Part shown: positions 8,459 to 17,393 of the stretch, piece by piece
Position numbering within the stretch: position 1 is the first letter of the stretch
How the letters are laid out: the number at the start of each line of letters is the position of its first letter
Origin: Phocaeicola intestinalis
GTDB taxonomy: Bacteria > Bacteroidota > Bacteroidia > Bacteroidales > Bacteroidaceae
Assembly: GCF_014837065.1 (NCBI RefSeq)
Contig: NZ_JACSPP010000045.1
Coordinates: forward strand, 1-33,040
Direction: 5' to 3'
Length of the DNA: 33,040 nt
Notes under the pieces: generated by a model
The model's database searches: none
What the model saw: only the letters and a program-made list of their open reading frames with translations
What the model was told of the DNA's origin: nothing
Translations under genes and position numbers: made by a program

Positions 8459-10879
8459 TTATTCGGCTTTCAAGGTTACTTCTGTACTTTTCAATAATGG
8501 AGATGTAAACTTGACACGGATTTCACCTTTTTCGCCTGTTGTCTGGATGTAGGCAAGCAGACGTCCGTGGTACACCCGTTGGCGGTTATCGGTATAGTCG
8601 CCCATGTCGCTGTTGTCCGAGTTTTCCAATCCCAACAGCTTTGCGGGACCTTCGATGTGGCAGGTGATGTTATTATCTCCCAGTTTCACAACCGTACCTT
8701 TCTCGTCTACCACTTCCACGGTGATGTGTGCGATGGTTTTGCCGGATGAAAGGGTATCACAGTCTGCGCTTGCCCGGATGGCATACGGACGTCCCGATGA
8801 AGTGATGGAATAGTTGGAAAGGACATTCCCGTTCGTATCACAGCCTTCCGCTTTCAGTTCGCCTGCCTGATACGGGATGTCCCAATAGATAATGCCGCTC
8901 TTGTCGTCATAGGGTTTCATCTTGCCTATTTCTTTCCCGTCCAGTAACAAGCGGGCTTGCGGGGCATTGGTGTAGCATACCACACGAATCAGTTGTCCCG
9001 GCTCATAATTCCAGATATCCCATGCATCTTGCGAAAGCCAGTCCTGTCCTTCCTTTATCGGATAGGTACCGATATAAGTTACCGGGTGCTCACACCACAA
9101 GGAAGCACGGAAATGTCCGCGGGGTTTCGGGAAGCTGCCGAAGTCCAACAAGCCTGTATAAAGTCCGCGTGAAGGCCAGCGTCCGGCTTCACCCAAGTAA
9201 TCGGTTCCTGTCCAGATAAATTGTCCGAAGATAAATTCTTTGTCGCGCACGGCAAGCCAAGCGTCAAAGCCTACGCCTGTTTCGCTGCCGTAGATGATGC
9301 GGTCGGGATAGGTGGCATGGTCTTCATCGTAACGGTTCTCTGTATAGTTGTATCCTACTACGTCTACAGCTTCCGGATATTCTGTCTGATTGGACATGAC
9401 TACACCTGCCAGTGCACCGGTTACCGGACGGGATGTGTCTACCTTGCGCACACAAGCGGCAAGCCGTTTGGCTATCTTGCCGATGCGCATGGCATCGGGA
9501 GCATCGGGCTTGTAGCCGCCGAACATCGGTTGGTTAATGGTAGTCCCGTCAAGAATCGGGTGTGAATAGGGGTCGTTCGGGTAGTCCACTTCGTTGCCGA
9601 TACTCCATAAGAAGATGCAAGGATGGTTGCGGTCGCGGCGCACCATATCGGTTACGTCACGTTCAATCCATTCTTCAAAGAAATCAAAGGAACCGTCAAA
9701 GCTGGGTTCCCCTACATTCCAGCCTTGCACCCATTTGCGTTTCGGAAATTCCCATTCATCCGAAGCTTCATCCATGACAAGGAATCCCATTTCGTCGCAC
9801 AAGTCGTAGAGTACAGGTGCTTGTGGGTTGTGGCTCATGCGGATGGCGTTAACGCCGATGGCTTTCAGGTTTTGCAGGCGGCGTTTCCATACTTCTTCCG
9901 GCACTACGGCTCCCAGTACGCCGGCATCATGATGCAGGCAGACACCTTTTACTTTCATCCATTCGCCGTTCAGGGCAAATCCTTTGTTGGGGTCGAATTG
10001 CAGGGTCCGCAGTCCGACACGGGTTTCACTTTCATCTATTTTCGTTCCGTTTTGATAAAGTCCGGTCTTTAGCGTGTAGAGATAAGGTGCGTCCAGGTTC
10101 CAACGGTGCGGTTTTGATAGTTTCAGGTTGACATTTTGTATGGAGATGCCTTTTTCCCCGTCTTTTATTTTTGCCTGTTGTTGGGCTACCAGTTTCCCTT
10201 CTGCATCATAAAGCATTGCTTTTACCTCCAGTTTTCCGCTGACATCGCTGTGCTTCTCCACTTCCATATTTACGGCTATAACCGCACGCTTGTCGGTAAG
10301 GGAAGTTGCTTGCCATCCTACACCCCATTGTGCGAAATGGGTTTCGGGAGCGGCAATCATCCATACATCGCGGTAAATGCCCGAGCCTGTGTACCAGCGG
10401 GAGTCGGCGTAACGGCTGTGGTCAATGCGGACTGCCAGTACGTTGTCTCCTTCTTTTAAGTAAGGAGTCATATCATACATAAATGAAATGTATCCGTTCG
10501 GGCGTTTTCCCAGCAGGTGTCCGTTCAGATAGACTTCGCTCCGGTTGTATGCTCCTTCGAAGTAGATGTAATGCCGCGGAGCATTGTCGGTTACTTGGAA
10601 ATGCTTCCGGTACCAGCCGATACCTCCCGGCAAATAGCCTGTGCAGCTGGCAAGGGTAGGAGAGGCCTGGCCTTCTATCGACCAGTCGTGCGGCAGGTCA
10701 AGTTTGCGCCACTTGCTGTCATCGTAATCGGTTTGCAGGCTGAGTGAATCGTCTTTCAAGTTGAACAGCCAGCCTTCATTAAAGTTTTCGGCTTTACCGA
10801 AAGATACTTGCGCCTTTGCCGGGATGCATATCAGGCATACCAACAGGCATAACAGGGTATAAGTAAGTTTGTTTCTCAT
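8459..10879 (-). CDS. Glycoside hydrolase family 2 (probable beta-galactosidase)
   Basis: This 806-residue secreted enzyme begins with a signal peptide ending near AKAQ (residue 24), so it probably works in the periplasm. The GH2 order is seen: sugar-binding jelly-roll domain (about 30-180), immunoglobulin-like domain (190-295), TIM-barrel (300-600), and further beta domains including a DUF4982-like segment (from about 640). The acid/base Glu430 lies in FLWSIGNEVDYP and the nucleophile Glu533 in IIYGSETG, so both catalytic residues are intact. Family members cleave terminal beta-galactosides, and less often beta-glucuronides or beta-mannosides. Galactosidase is the most likely activity given the domain set and its GH30 neighbour, but residues alone do not prove it. 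It lies 45 bases downstream of GH30 in the PUL operon. Confidence 0.85.
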   Translation of the reverse strand: MRNKLTYTLLCLLVCLICIPAKAQVSFGKAENFNEGWLFNLKDDSLSLQTDYDDSKWRKLDLPHDWSIEGQASPTLASCTGYLPGGIGWYRKHFQVTDNAPRHYIYFEGAYNRSEVYLNGHLLGKRPNGYISFMYDMTPYLKEGDNVLAVRIDHSRYADSRWYTGSGIYRDVWMIAAPETHFAQWGVGWQATSLTDKRAVIAVNMEVEKHSDVSGKLEVKAMLYDAEGKLVAQQQAKIKDGEKGISIQNVNLKLSKPHRWNLDAPYLYTLKTGLYQNGTKIDESETRVGLRTLQFDPNKGFALNGEWMKVKGVCLHHDAGVLGAVVPEEVWKRRLQNLKAIGVNAIRMSHNPQAPVLYDLCDEMGFLVMDEASDEWEFPKRKWVQGWNVGEPSFDGSFDFFEEWIERDVTDMVRRDRNHPCIFLWSIGNEVDYPNDPYSHPILDGTTINQPMFGGYKPDAPDAMRIGKIAKRLAACVRKVDTSRPVTGALAGVVMSNQTEYPEAVDVVGYNYTENRYDEDHATYPDRIIYGSETGVGFDAWLAVRDKEFIFGQFIWTGTDYLGEAGRWPSRGLYTGLLDFGSFPKPRGHFRASLWCEHPVTYIGTYPIKEGQDWLSQDAWDIWNYEPGQLIRVVCYTNAPQARLLLDGKEIGKMKPYDDKSGIIYWDIPYQAGELKAEGCDTNGNVLSNYSITSSGRPYAIRASADCDTLSSGKTIAHITVEVVDEKGTVVKLGDNNITCHIEGPAKLLGLENSDNSDMGDYTDNRQRVYHGRLLAYIQTTGEKGEIRVKFTSPLLKSTEVTLKAE

Positions 10880-10924
10880 CGTTTGGATTTGTTATATATA
10901 ATAATAGGTGTAAAGGTACAAACT

Positions 10925-12553
10925 TTATTTCAAAGTGTATACTACCGTGGTTACACTTTCCGCATCCAATATTACTTTTTCATCTGTTGCGTAGTTTTTT
11001 TCTTCCAGGTTCTTGTCTTGTGTGGTAGTGTAAGTCGTAATGGAAGCTACATCGCCGTTCCAGCCTTCCCGGGTTTCGTTCAGCCGGACACCTTTGTCAG
11101 AATAATTGGTATAGACGGCTACTATCTCATCGGCTTCGGGCGATATCCATGCCGAACCGAAGAAGTTCATAGATTCGCTTAGTTCCATGGCAATGCGGCG
11201 GTATCCCGGACGGATAAAGCGGCTGTAGTTGCCCAGCACCCAAAGGGTAGGCATGGCTTGGTAACTTCCTCCGTTACGCAGCAGTCCGGTATCTCCTCCG
11301 TCACCGGTCCAGCCGTCAGGTACCAGCGAAATAAGCAGGAAACGGTCTTTCTGTCCCCATTGCGAGATATCCATCGAAGTCCAATAACTCCATGAAGTCA
11401 CTCCGGCTACGGTCAGGTCGTTGTGGATGACGCGCGACATATAGAGGGCAATATCCATGGTTGTGGCTGTATCATAACTGCCGAATTCGGTAGAGCTGTA
11501 GTTGTCTCCCAGCATGCTCCATTCGGTTTGCCAAACCTCCAGTCCGTACTGGGCGGCTGCTTGCGCCATGCGTTCGCGGGCATTCCGCATACCGTCCCAT
11601 GTACCGTCTGTCCAATAACTATGCCCGCCAATTAACTTTTTCACATGACTCAAGTCCCCGATATAAGCCGATGACTCCGGTTCGTAAAAGGCTTCCAGCA
11701 CCTTACTGCGGTTTGCATCGTCTTTGATGGAATAAAGGTATGTCCATTCAGCTGCCTCTCCAGGCAAGATGTCAGTAGAAAGATCGCGTTCGGTCAGTGC
11801 ATTATCCAATTCACGGATTAAGCGTGCCGCTTCGTCATTTGTCCATGGACTTCCTTCCTGTCCGCCGTCGTTCCAGCTGAATTGCGGTTCATTGATGGGG
11901 GATATGTGGGTAATATTGTATCCTTCGCTGATGTAGTGGGCGGCTACGTCTGCCATGTAAGCGGCAAAGTCATCGTAACAGTCCTCTTTCAGGTTTGATT
12001 TATTGCTTTCCGATGAAAATCCTTTTCCGTTCTTGGTATATTGCACGGGTGGGGTGTTGCTGAACAAGACGAATTGGTCACAACCCAATTCTTTTGCCTG
12101 TTCCATAAAATAGCGTTGCCCTTCGCAACGGGTCCAGTCTAAGGTCAGGTCATCGTTCAGATACGATTCGGCACGGCGTGAAACGTTCGAGATACCGCTC
12201 TCGTCTCCTTGTTCCATGCTTCCGCCTCCCATGTTGACACGCCACATCGAGAGTCCGATGCCCTTGGGCTGTCCGTCGGCGATTTCCGAAGAAAAAAGCA
12301 ATTCGGCTATCTCATTCCGGTTATTTGTCCAATATTTGCCTACAAAAGCAGGTGTCCAGCAGTCGGAAGCGGCAAATCCCTTTATGGTCTGAAAGGTTTG
12401 TCCGGCATTGATGGTTACCGTTTTTTCCACACTTGCCGATGGTGTGTCCGGCTCTTCTTTTTCTCCTCCTCCTTGTTGCGGAAGAGTCTCGGCATCACTG
12501 CAAGCTGAAAAGTTGATTAGTAAGGTTGAAAAGAGAAGTAGTTTGAGTTTCAT
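10925..12553 (-). CDS. Glycoside hydrolase family 30 lipoprotein (possible endo-beta-1,6-galactanase)
   Basis: This 542-residue protein starts with a lipoprotein signal (LLINFSAC, Cys18) followed by a flexible Gly/Glu/Pro linker (about 27-42), typical of enzymes shown on the Bacteroidetes cell surface. The catalytic domain (about 48-460) plus the side beta domain (to 542) match clan A family GH30. The acid/base is Glu222 in ISPINEPQFSW and the nucleophile Glu344 in EVWQTEWSML. The sequence NEPQFSWNDGGQEGSPW resembles, from memory, the subfamily of endo-beta-1,6-galactanases more than the beta-1,6-glucanase or glucuronoxylanase subfamilies. If so, it would cut beta-1,6-galactan side chains outside the cell and feed SusCD. 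It follows SusD after a terminator-like hairpin. The family is sure; the substrate is inference. Confidence 0.85.
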   Translation of the reverse strand: MKLKLLLFSTLLINFSACSDAETLPQQGGGEKEEPDTPSASVEKTVTINAGQTFQTIKGFAASDCWTPAFVGKYWTNNRNEIAELLFSSEIADGQPKGIGLSMWRVNMGGGSMEQGDESGISNVSRRAESYLNDDLTLDWTRCEGQRYFMEQAKELGCDQFVLFSNTPPVQYTKNGKGFSSESNKSNLKEDCYDDFAAYMADVAAHYISEGYNITHISPINEPQFSWNDGGQEGSPWTNDEAARLIRELDNALTERDLSTDILPGEAAEWTYLYSIKDDANRSKVLEAFYEPESSAYIGDLSHVKKLIGGHSYWTDGTWDGMRNARERMAQAAAQYGLEVWQTEWSMLGDNYSSTEFGSYDTATTMDIALYMSRVIHNDLTVAGVTSWSYWTSMDISQWGQKDRFLLISLVPDGWTGDGGDTGLLRNGGSYQAMPTLWVLGNYSRFIRPGYRRIAMELSESMNFFGSAWISPEADEIVAVYTNYSDKGVRLNETREGWNGDVASITTYTTTQDKNLEEKNYATDEKVILDAESVTTVVYTLK

Positions 12554-12581
12554 GGTAAGATTGGTTTTATGAAATTAAAAA

Positions 12582-12612
12582 GCCGCGGATAATCGGCAGG
12601 ATTACCCGCGGC
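12582..12612 (-). terminator. Terminator-like hairpin between susD and GH30 genes
   Basis: A 12 bp stem with one wobble or mismatch (12601-12612 with 12582-12593, core CCGCGGC / GCCGCGG, 7-base loop) is followed on the minus strand by TTTTTAATTTC. It lies 42 bases past the SusD stop codon. It looks like an intrinsic terminator that is partly read through, which would lower enzyme expression relative to the transporter. Confidence 0.75.
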
Positions 12613-12653
12613 GTGTGACATGTAATGTTGAATTATGGTTTACCTATTGAAAA

Positions 12654-14306
12654 TTAGTTCCATCCCGGATTTTGTTCAAGTACACCGTTTGACATCGTAA
12701 TTTCATTCAACGGAATCGGGAACACAAGGTCACGGTTCAGTTGGAATGTGCTGCCTTTGTCACTGGATTCACCTTGGTTTGCCCATTCCAGCGGGTCACG
12801 AGTAGCTTCGTTCAAGTTCCATTGTACAAAACTTCCGTTCGGACCAAGGATGCTGGCGATTACCGGTTGGCCGCTATCGTCTTTCCAGCGGCGGATGTCA
12901 TACAGACGGTTTTGTTCGAAAGCAAGTTCCAGACGACGTTCCTGGCGGATGGCATCGCGAAGTTGATGTCCTGTAGCTGTAACAGCCGGCAATTTGGCAC
13001 GGGTACGTACGCGGTTCAATGCTTCTTGTGCATCGCCGTCCTGTCCCAATTCGTTGCAGGCTTCGGCATACATCAGCAATACATCGGCAAAGCGCAGAAT
13101 ACGGTGATTCAGCGGGCTCTTGTCGGTATTGTAGACTTCCGGACGGTCTTCAAGCGGCAAGAAATACTTGCGGATTACGCGCGGAGACTTATGTTGGGAG
13201 GGGTCGATAATGTAGCAATTAGGATCCCAACCATATTCTTCTATCAGATCTTGTGCATTGGCCACGGTAGAATTGTTCTCTACGAATTCATTGAAACGAT
13301 TTTCTCCGGCAATTTCGGTACAACCAGCTGTGATGATGGTCCATTTCAAGCGTACCGTATCGCCTGCATCAATAAAAGCTTGTTCCAAATTAGCAGTAGG
13401 TAAGCACCAGCTCCAGCCGTCACCAGGTCCGTTACGTGCACCGGTTACAGTGGCAAGCGAACCTCCTAAAGCTAAAGTCGCATGATATTCATATTGTACC
13501 TCGAACAGGCTTTCGATGCTGTTGTCGTATTCCACATCCCATACTTGACCGAATTCAGGCAATAAATCGTAAACACCTGAATCGATGACGGTTTTCAATA
13601 CATCGTGAGCTTCTTGCCATTTTTCTTGGTATAGATAAACTTTCCCTAACAAGCCTAAAGCGGCTCCCTTAGTAGCACGTCCCACTTTTGCTGCCTCATA
13701 GCTTTCCGGAAGGACTTCTGAAGCGGCAAGTAAGTCTTCTTCGATAAATTTATAAACTTCTTCTGTTGAAGAACGCGGTATATTGGTTACGTCTTCCGGC
13801 TGTAAGAAATCGGTTATCAAAGGCACACCGCCGAAGTTTCTTACCAATTCAAAGTAGAAATATCCGCGTAAGAAGCGGGCTTCACCGACCAGTTGGTCAC
13901 GTAATTGGGTATCGGCCACATCTACTTGACTGATTTGGTTAATGGCAACATTGCAACGTAAGATGCCTTTGTAGCGGTATTGCCAGAAATTGGAGATAGG
14001 GCCGTTGCTGGCACCGTTACCTTGGTAGTGTGCCAATGAGATATAGTCGCTTTGGCTTTGGGTGGTGTTTCCCATCCAGGCATCGTCGCAACACATTTCA
14101 GAAAGTAGCCATACTGTATTGATTTGCCACCATCCTCCACAGGTTATATCTTGGTAACATCCCGTAATGTATGATTCGCATTCTTCTACTGTCGTAAAGT
14201 AGGAATCCAGGTTTAATTGTCCGCGCACTTCTTCGGTCAGAAAGTCTTCACACGAGGTGAAAGTCAGCGCGGCACCCAATGTTAATATGCTAAGTAAATG
14301 TTTCAT
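12654..14306 (-). CDS. SusD/RagB family surface glycan-binding lipoprotein
   Basis: This 550-residue lipoprotein (signal ending LTFTSC, Cys19) is the SusD partner of the adjacent SusC transporter. It shows the SusD hallmarks: an N-terminal CEDFLTEEV segment, YFTTVEECESYITGCY, the RFLRGYFYFELVRNFGGVPL tetratricopeptide-like core (about residues 143-162), VLLMYAEACNELG near 410, and the C-terminal RRLELAFEQNRLYDIRRW and FPIPLNE motifs. Length is normal for the family. SusD sits as a lid on SusC and captures oligosaccharides at the cell surface. The gap to susC is only 12 bases, so the two are co-transcribed and probably made in equal amounts. The glycan it binds cannot be told from the sequence. 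Confidence 0.95.
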   Translation of the reverse strand: MKHLLSILTLGAALTFTSCEDFLTEEVRGQLNLDSYFTTVEECESYITGCYQDITCGGWWQINTVWLLSEMCCDDAWMGNTTQSQSDYISLAHYQGNGASNGPISNFWQYRYKGILRCNVAINQISQVDVADTQLRDQLVGEARFLRGYFYFELVRNFGGVPLITDFLQPEDVTNIPRSSTEEVYKFIEEDLLAASEVLPESYEAAKVGRATKGAALGLLGKVYLYQEKWQEAHDVLKTVIDSGVYDLLPEFGQVWDVEYDNSIESLFEVQYEYHATLALGGSLATVTGARNGPGDGWSWCLPTANLEQAFIDAGDTVRLKWTIITAGCTEIAGENRFNEFVENNSTVANAQDLIEEYGWDPNCYIIDPSQHKSPRVIRKYFLPLEDRPEVYNTDKSPLNHRILRFADVLLMYAEACNELGQDGDAQEALNRVRTRAKLPAVTATGHQLRDAIRQERRLELAFEQNRLYDIRRWKDDSGQPVIASILGPNGSFVQWNLNEATRDPLEWANQGESSDKGSTFQLNRDLVFPIPLNEITMSNGVLEQNPGWN

Positions 14307-14318
14307 GTCTGTCAGTTA

Positions 14319-17300
14319 TTAAAATTTAAAGTCAATGCCGAACAAGAATGTACGCGGATTCGGATAAGCGGTGTTATCGATACCGGTATTGATTACGCTA
14401 CCTGAACTGTCGGTTGTACCGTCTGCCATCGGACGTTCGGGGTCCATACCCGAATAACCGGTGATGGTGAACGGGTTCTGAGCCGAGAACGAAATGCGCA
14501 GTTGAGAACCGCCTACCCATTTTTCGGGCAAGGTATAGCCAATCTGCAGCAATTTACAACGCATGTACGAACCGTCTTCTACGTAGAAACTGGAAACACG
14601 GTTGTAGTTCAAATTCAGGTCACTGTACGACAGGCGTGGAATGTCGTTGCTGGTGCCTTCGCCGTGCCATGCTTCTTGCAAAGTGCCTGCCCATACGTTC
14701 TGACCGTTAGCACCTGAATACAAGCCTTTGGTGATATTGAAAATATCATTTCCGAAAGTGCCGTAGAAGTTAGCGGCAAAATCAATGCGTTTGTAGCGCA
14801 GACCGATGTTGATACCCATCATCAGGTCGGGATACGGATTGCCGATAAATGCCTTATCATTGGCATCCAATACGCCGTTGTGGTCCAAGTCTTTGAAACG
14901 GATGTCACCCGGTTGTGCGTCCGGTTGAATCAACGTCCCGTGTTCATCGGTATGTGCGTACACTTCTTCCCAGTTTTGGAACAAGCCGTCGGCTACATAT
15001 CCATAGAAGCGTGAAATCAGACCGCCGTCTTCGTTGCGGATGATAGAGTCGCTGTTGAAACCTCCGGTATAAATCGGACCGTCACCCGAGAACTTGATGG
15101 CTTTGTTGCGTACGGTAGACAGGTTCACGCCGATGTCATACGAGAAGTCTTTGCCGATTTGGTCGCGCCAGCTCAGTCCCAATTCCCAACCGCGAGCCTG
15201 CATGCTACCGATGTTCATCCATACGGTACTGTTCCAGTTCGGGTAACCGATGTACAGCGGAGTTTGTTTCTGATACAACATGTCTTTTGACTTCTTTTGG
15301 AAGTATTCGAAGGTAACGCCCAGGCGTGAGTTCAACAATGACATGTCGATACCTACGTTCCAGTCTTCTACGGTTTCCCATTTCAGGTCTGTGTTACCGA
15401 TTGATGAAACGAAATAACCGTTCGTGATGCTTCCACCGTAAGCATATTGGGTTTGGTCAAGTAATGTTACGGTAGCATCGTTATCAATGGCTTGGTTACC
15501 TACGCGTCCCCAACCTCCACGGAGTTTCAAGTCGTTGAAGATTTCTTGATCTTGCATAAATTCTTCAGCCGTGATGCGCCACGATGCAGATACGGCCGGG
15601 AAGAGAGCGTATTTATTGCCTGAAGGGAACCGTGAAGAGCCATCGGCACGGAGGGATGCGGAGATGTAGTAACGGTTGTCGTAGTTATACATCACACGTC
15701 CCAAGAAAGAGACCAGCGTGTTGAAGGTAGTTTCACCAAAACCTTCTGCCGTGGTCGGGTCACCGGCATTCACTTCTTGCATCTGATCCAAGTTATTAGG
15801 TACGTTGTCGCGGGTTGCCTGTACATTGTACCATGCATAGCGTTCTGCGGTGAAACCTGCCATTACGTTGAGGTTATGCTTCTCGGCAAAGGTATCAATG
15901 TATGTCGCTGTATTGGTCCAGTTCCAGTCCAGCCATTCTTGTGACTGACGGGAAATGTCGCTCAAGTCTTGTTTTTCCAAAGCATCCATATAGAACTGCG
16001 GCACGAAGTGATCGGTACGGCGGTAGTGTGCGTTGGCACCGAACTGGGTACGCAAGGTCAGCTTTTCAATCGGGTTGATTTGCAAATAGGTGTTGATGAT
16101 AGCACCCATTTCACGTGAATGGTCATTCGCACGCGCCAATGAACCGGCAGGGTTCCAAGTCTGGTTGTTGTACGAACGTTGGTAGTTGTTGTACACATTG
16201 TCTTCCCATTGGTCTTCGGGACGGAATACCGGAGTAGTCGGGTCCATTGCCATGGCAGAAGAGAATTGGTTAGGGGTATCGTCCCACGATTCCATACGCG
16301 GAGCGATGTCGAATCCGAACTTCACATATTTATTAAAGGTATATTCGGTATTCAAACGGGCGTTCAGCTTGTCCCAGTAACCTACATCAAACTGAGAGTT
16401 GCTGCGGTAGTAACCCAAGCTGAAGTTGTACACCAATTTGTCTGTACCGCCTGATACGCTCAACGAATAGTTTTGAGTCAAGGCAGCTTTGTTGACTACG
16501 GTATCCCACCAGTCTGTTCCGCCCGGATTGGTCGTTGCACCCGTGTCGTTCCAGTTCGAAGTCAAGCCGTCATTTGTATAGCGGGTGTTATACACGTCTT
16601 TGTATTCGGAAGGACCGGCAACGTTGGGTTTCGAAATGGTCTGGAAACCTACCGAAGCGGTAAAGTTCACGCGGGTTTGTCCGGCTTTGCCTTTCTTGGT
16701 GGTAATCAGGATTACACCGTTTGATGCACGTGTACCGTAGATAGCGGCTGCCGAAGCGTCCTTCAATACTTGCATTGACTCGATGTCGTTGCTGTTCAAG
16801 AAATTGATGTTGCCGCTAATCGGCATACCGTCGACTACGTAGAGCGGGTCGGAACCGTTGACGGTGGTGACGCCACGGATTAATACTTTCGGCGTTGCAC
16901 CCGGACTACCGGCACTGGTTACTTGCACACCGTTTACCTTACCTTGCAAAGCGTCCATGGCATTGCCCGTAACGGTCTGGGTGATGTCTTCGCTCTTTAC
17001 GGTAGAGATAGAACTGGTCAAGTCGCTCTTCTTTACGGCACCGTAACCGATGACTACGACTTCATCCAGCAATTCAGAAGCTTCTTTCATCACCAAATTA
17101 ATGGTGGTGCGTCCGTTGACCGGTATTTCCTGTGTTTCGTAACCAACAGAGGAGAATACCAATACGGCATCCGATGCTACATTATCTAATGTATAGTCAC
17201 CGTCTAATCCTGTAATGGTACCTGTGGTTGTACCTTTAATCTGTACCGTGGCTCCGATAAGTCCCAAATTGTCGCTTGCCGAGGTCACAATACCTTTCAC

Positions 17301-17369
17301 CGTAATCTGTTGGGAAAATCCACAAAGACTAATCAGCGTAAAGCAGCATAAAAATAATAGTTGTTTCAT
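14319..17369 (-). CDS. SusC/RagA family TonB-dependent outer membrane transporter
   Basis: This 1016-residue transporter has a signal peptide (to about Gln19), a carboxypeptidase-D regulatory-like domain (about 22-105; VKGIVTSASDNLGLIGATVQ), a plug domain (about 110-230; DEVVVIGYGAVKKSDLTSSI, then YGTRASNGVILITTKKGK), and a large beta-barrel ending FLFGIDFKF with the C-terminal aromatic residue needed for outer-membrane insertion. There is no N-terminal STN domain, so it is regulated through the HTCS and not through a sigma/anti-sigma pair. It imports oligosaccharides into the periplasm using TonB energy. The gene lies 24 bases after the glycan-binding lipoprotein gene and 12 before susD. Confidence 0.97.
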   Translation of the reverse strand: MKQLLFLCCFTLISLCGFSQQITVKGIVTSASDNLGLIGATVQIKGTTTGTITGLDGDYTLDNVASDAVLVFSSVGYETQEIPVNGRTTINLVMKEASELLDEVVVIGYGAVKKSDLTSSISTVKSEDITQTVTGNAMDALQGKVNGVQVTSAGSPGATPKVLIRGVTTVNGSDPLYVVDGMPISGNINFLNSNDIESMQVLKDASAAAIYGTRASNGVILITTKKGKAGQTRVNFTASVGFQTISKPNVAGPSEYKDVYNTRYTNDGLTSNWNDTGATTNPGGTDWWDTVVNKAALTQNYSLSVSGGTDKLVYNFSLGYYRSNSQFDVGYWDKLNARLNTEYTFNKYVKFGFDIAPRMESWDDTPNQFSSAMAMDPTTPVFRPEDQWEDNVYNNYQRSYNNQTWNPAGSLARANDHSREMGAIINTYLQINPIEKLTLRTQFGANAHYRRTDHFVPQFYMDALEKQDLSDISRQSQEWLDWNWTNTATYIDTFAEKHNLNVMAGFTAERYAWYNVQATRDNVPNNLDQMQEVNAGDPTTAEGFGETTFNTLVSFLGRVMYNYDNRYYISASLRADGSSRFPSGNKYALFPAVSASWRITAEEFMQDQEIFNDLKLRGGWGRVGNQAIDNDATVTLLDQTQYAYGGSITNGYFVSSIGNTDLKWETVEDWNVGIDMSLLNSRLGVTFEYFQKKSKDMLYQKQTPLYIGYPNWNSTVWMNIGSMQARGWELGLSWRDQIGKDFSYDIGVNLSTVRNKAIKFSGDGPIYTGGFNSDSIIRNEDGGLISRFYGYVADGLFQNWEEVYAHTDEHGTLIQPDAQPGDIRFKDLDHNGVLDANDKAFIGNPYPDLMMGINIGLRYKRIDFAANFYGTFGNDIFNITKGLYSGANGQNVWAGTLQEAWHGEGTSNDIPRLSYSDLNLNYNRVSSFYVEDGSYMRCKLLQIGYTLPEKWVGGSQLRISFSAQNPFTITGYSGMDPERPMADGTTDSSGSVINTGIDNTAYPNPRTFLFGIDFKF

Positions 17370-17393
17370 ATTTTCGATTTTAAAGTTACAATA

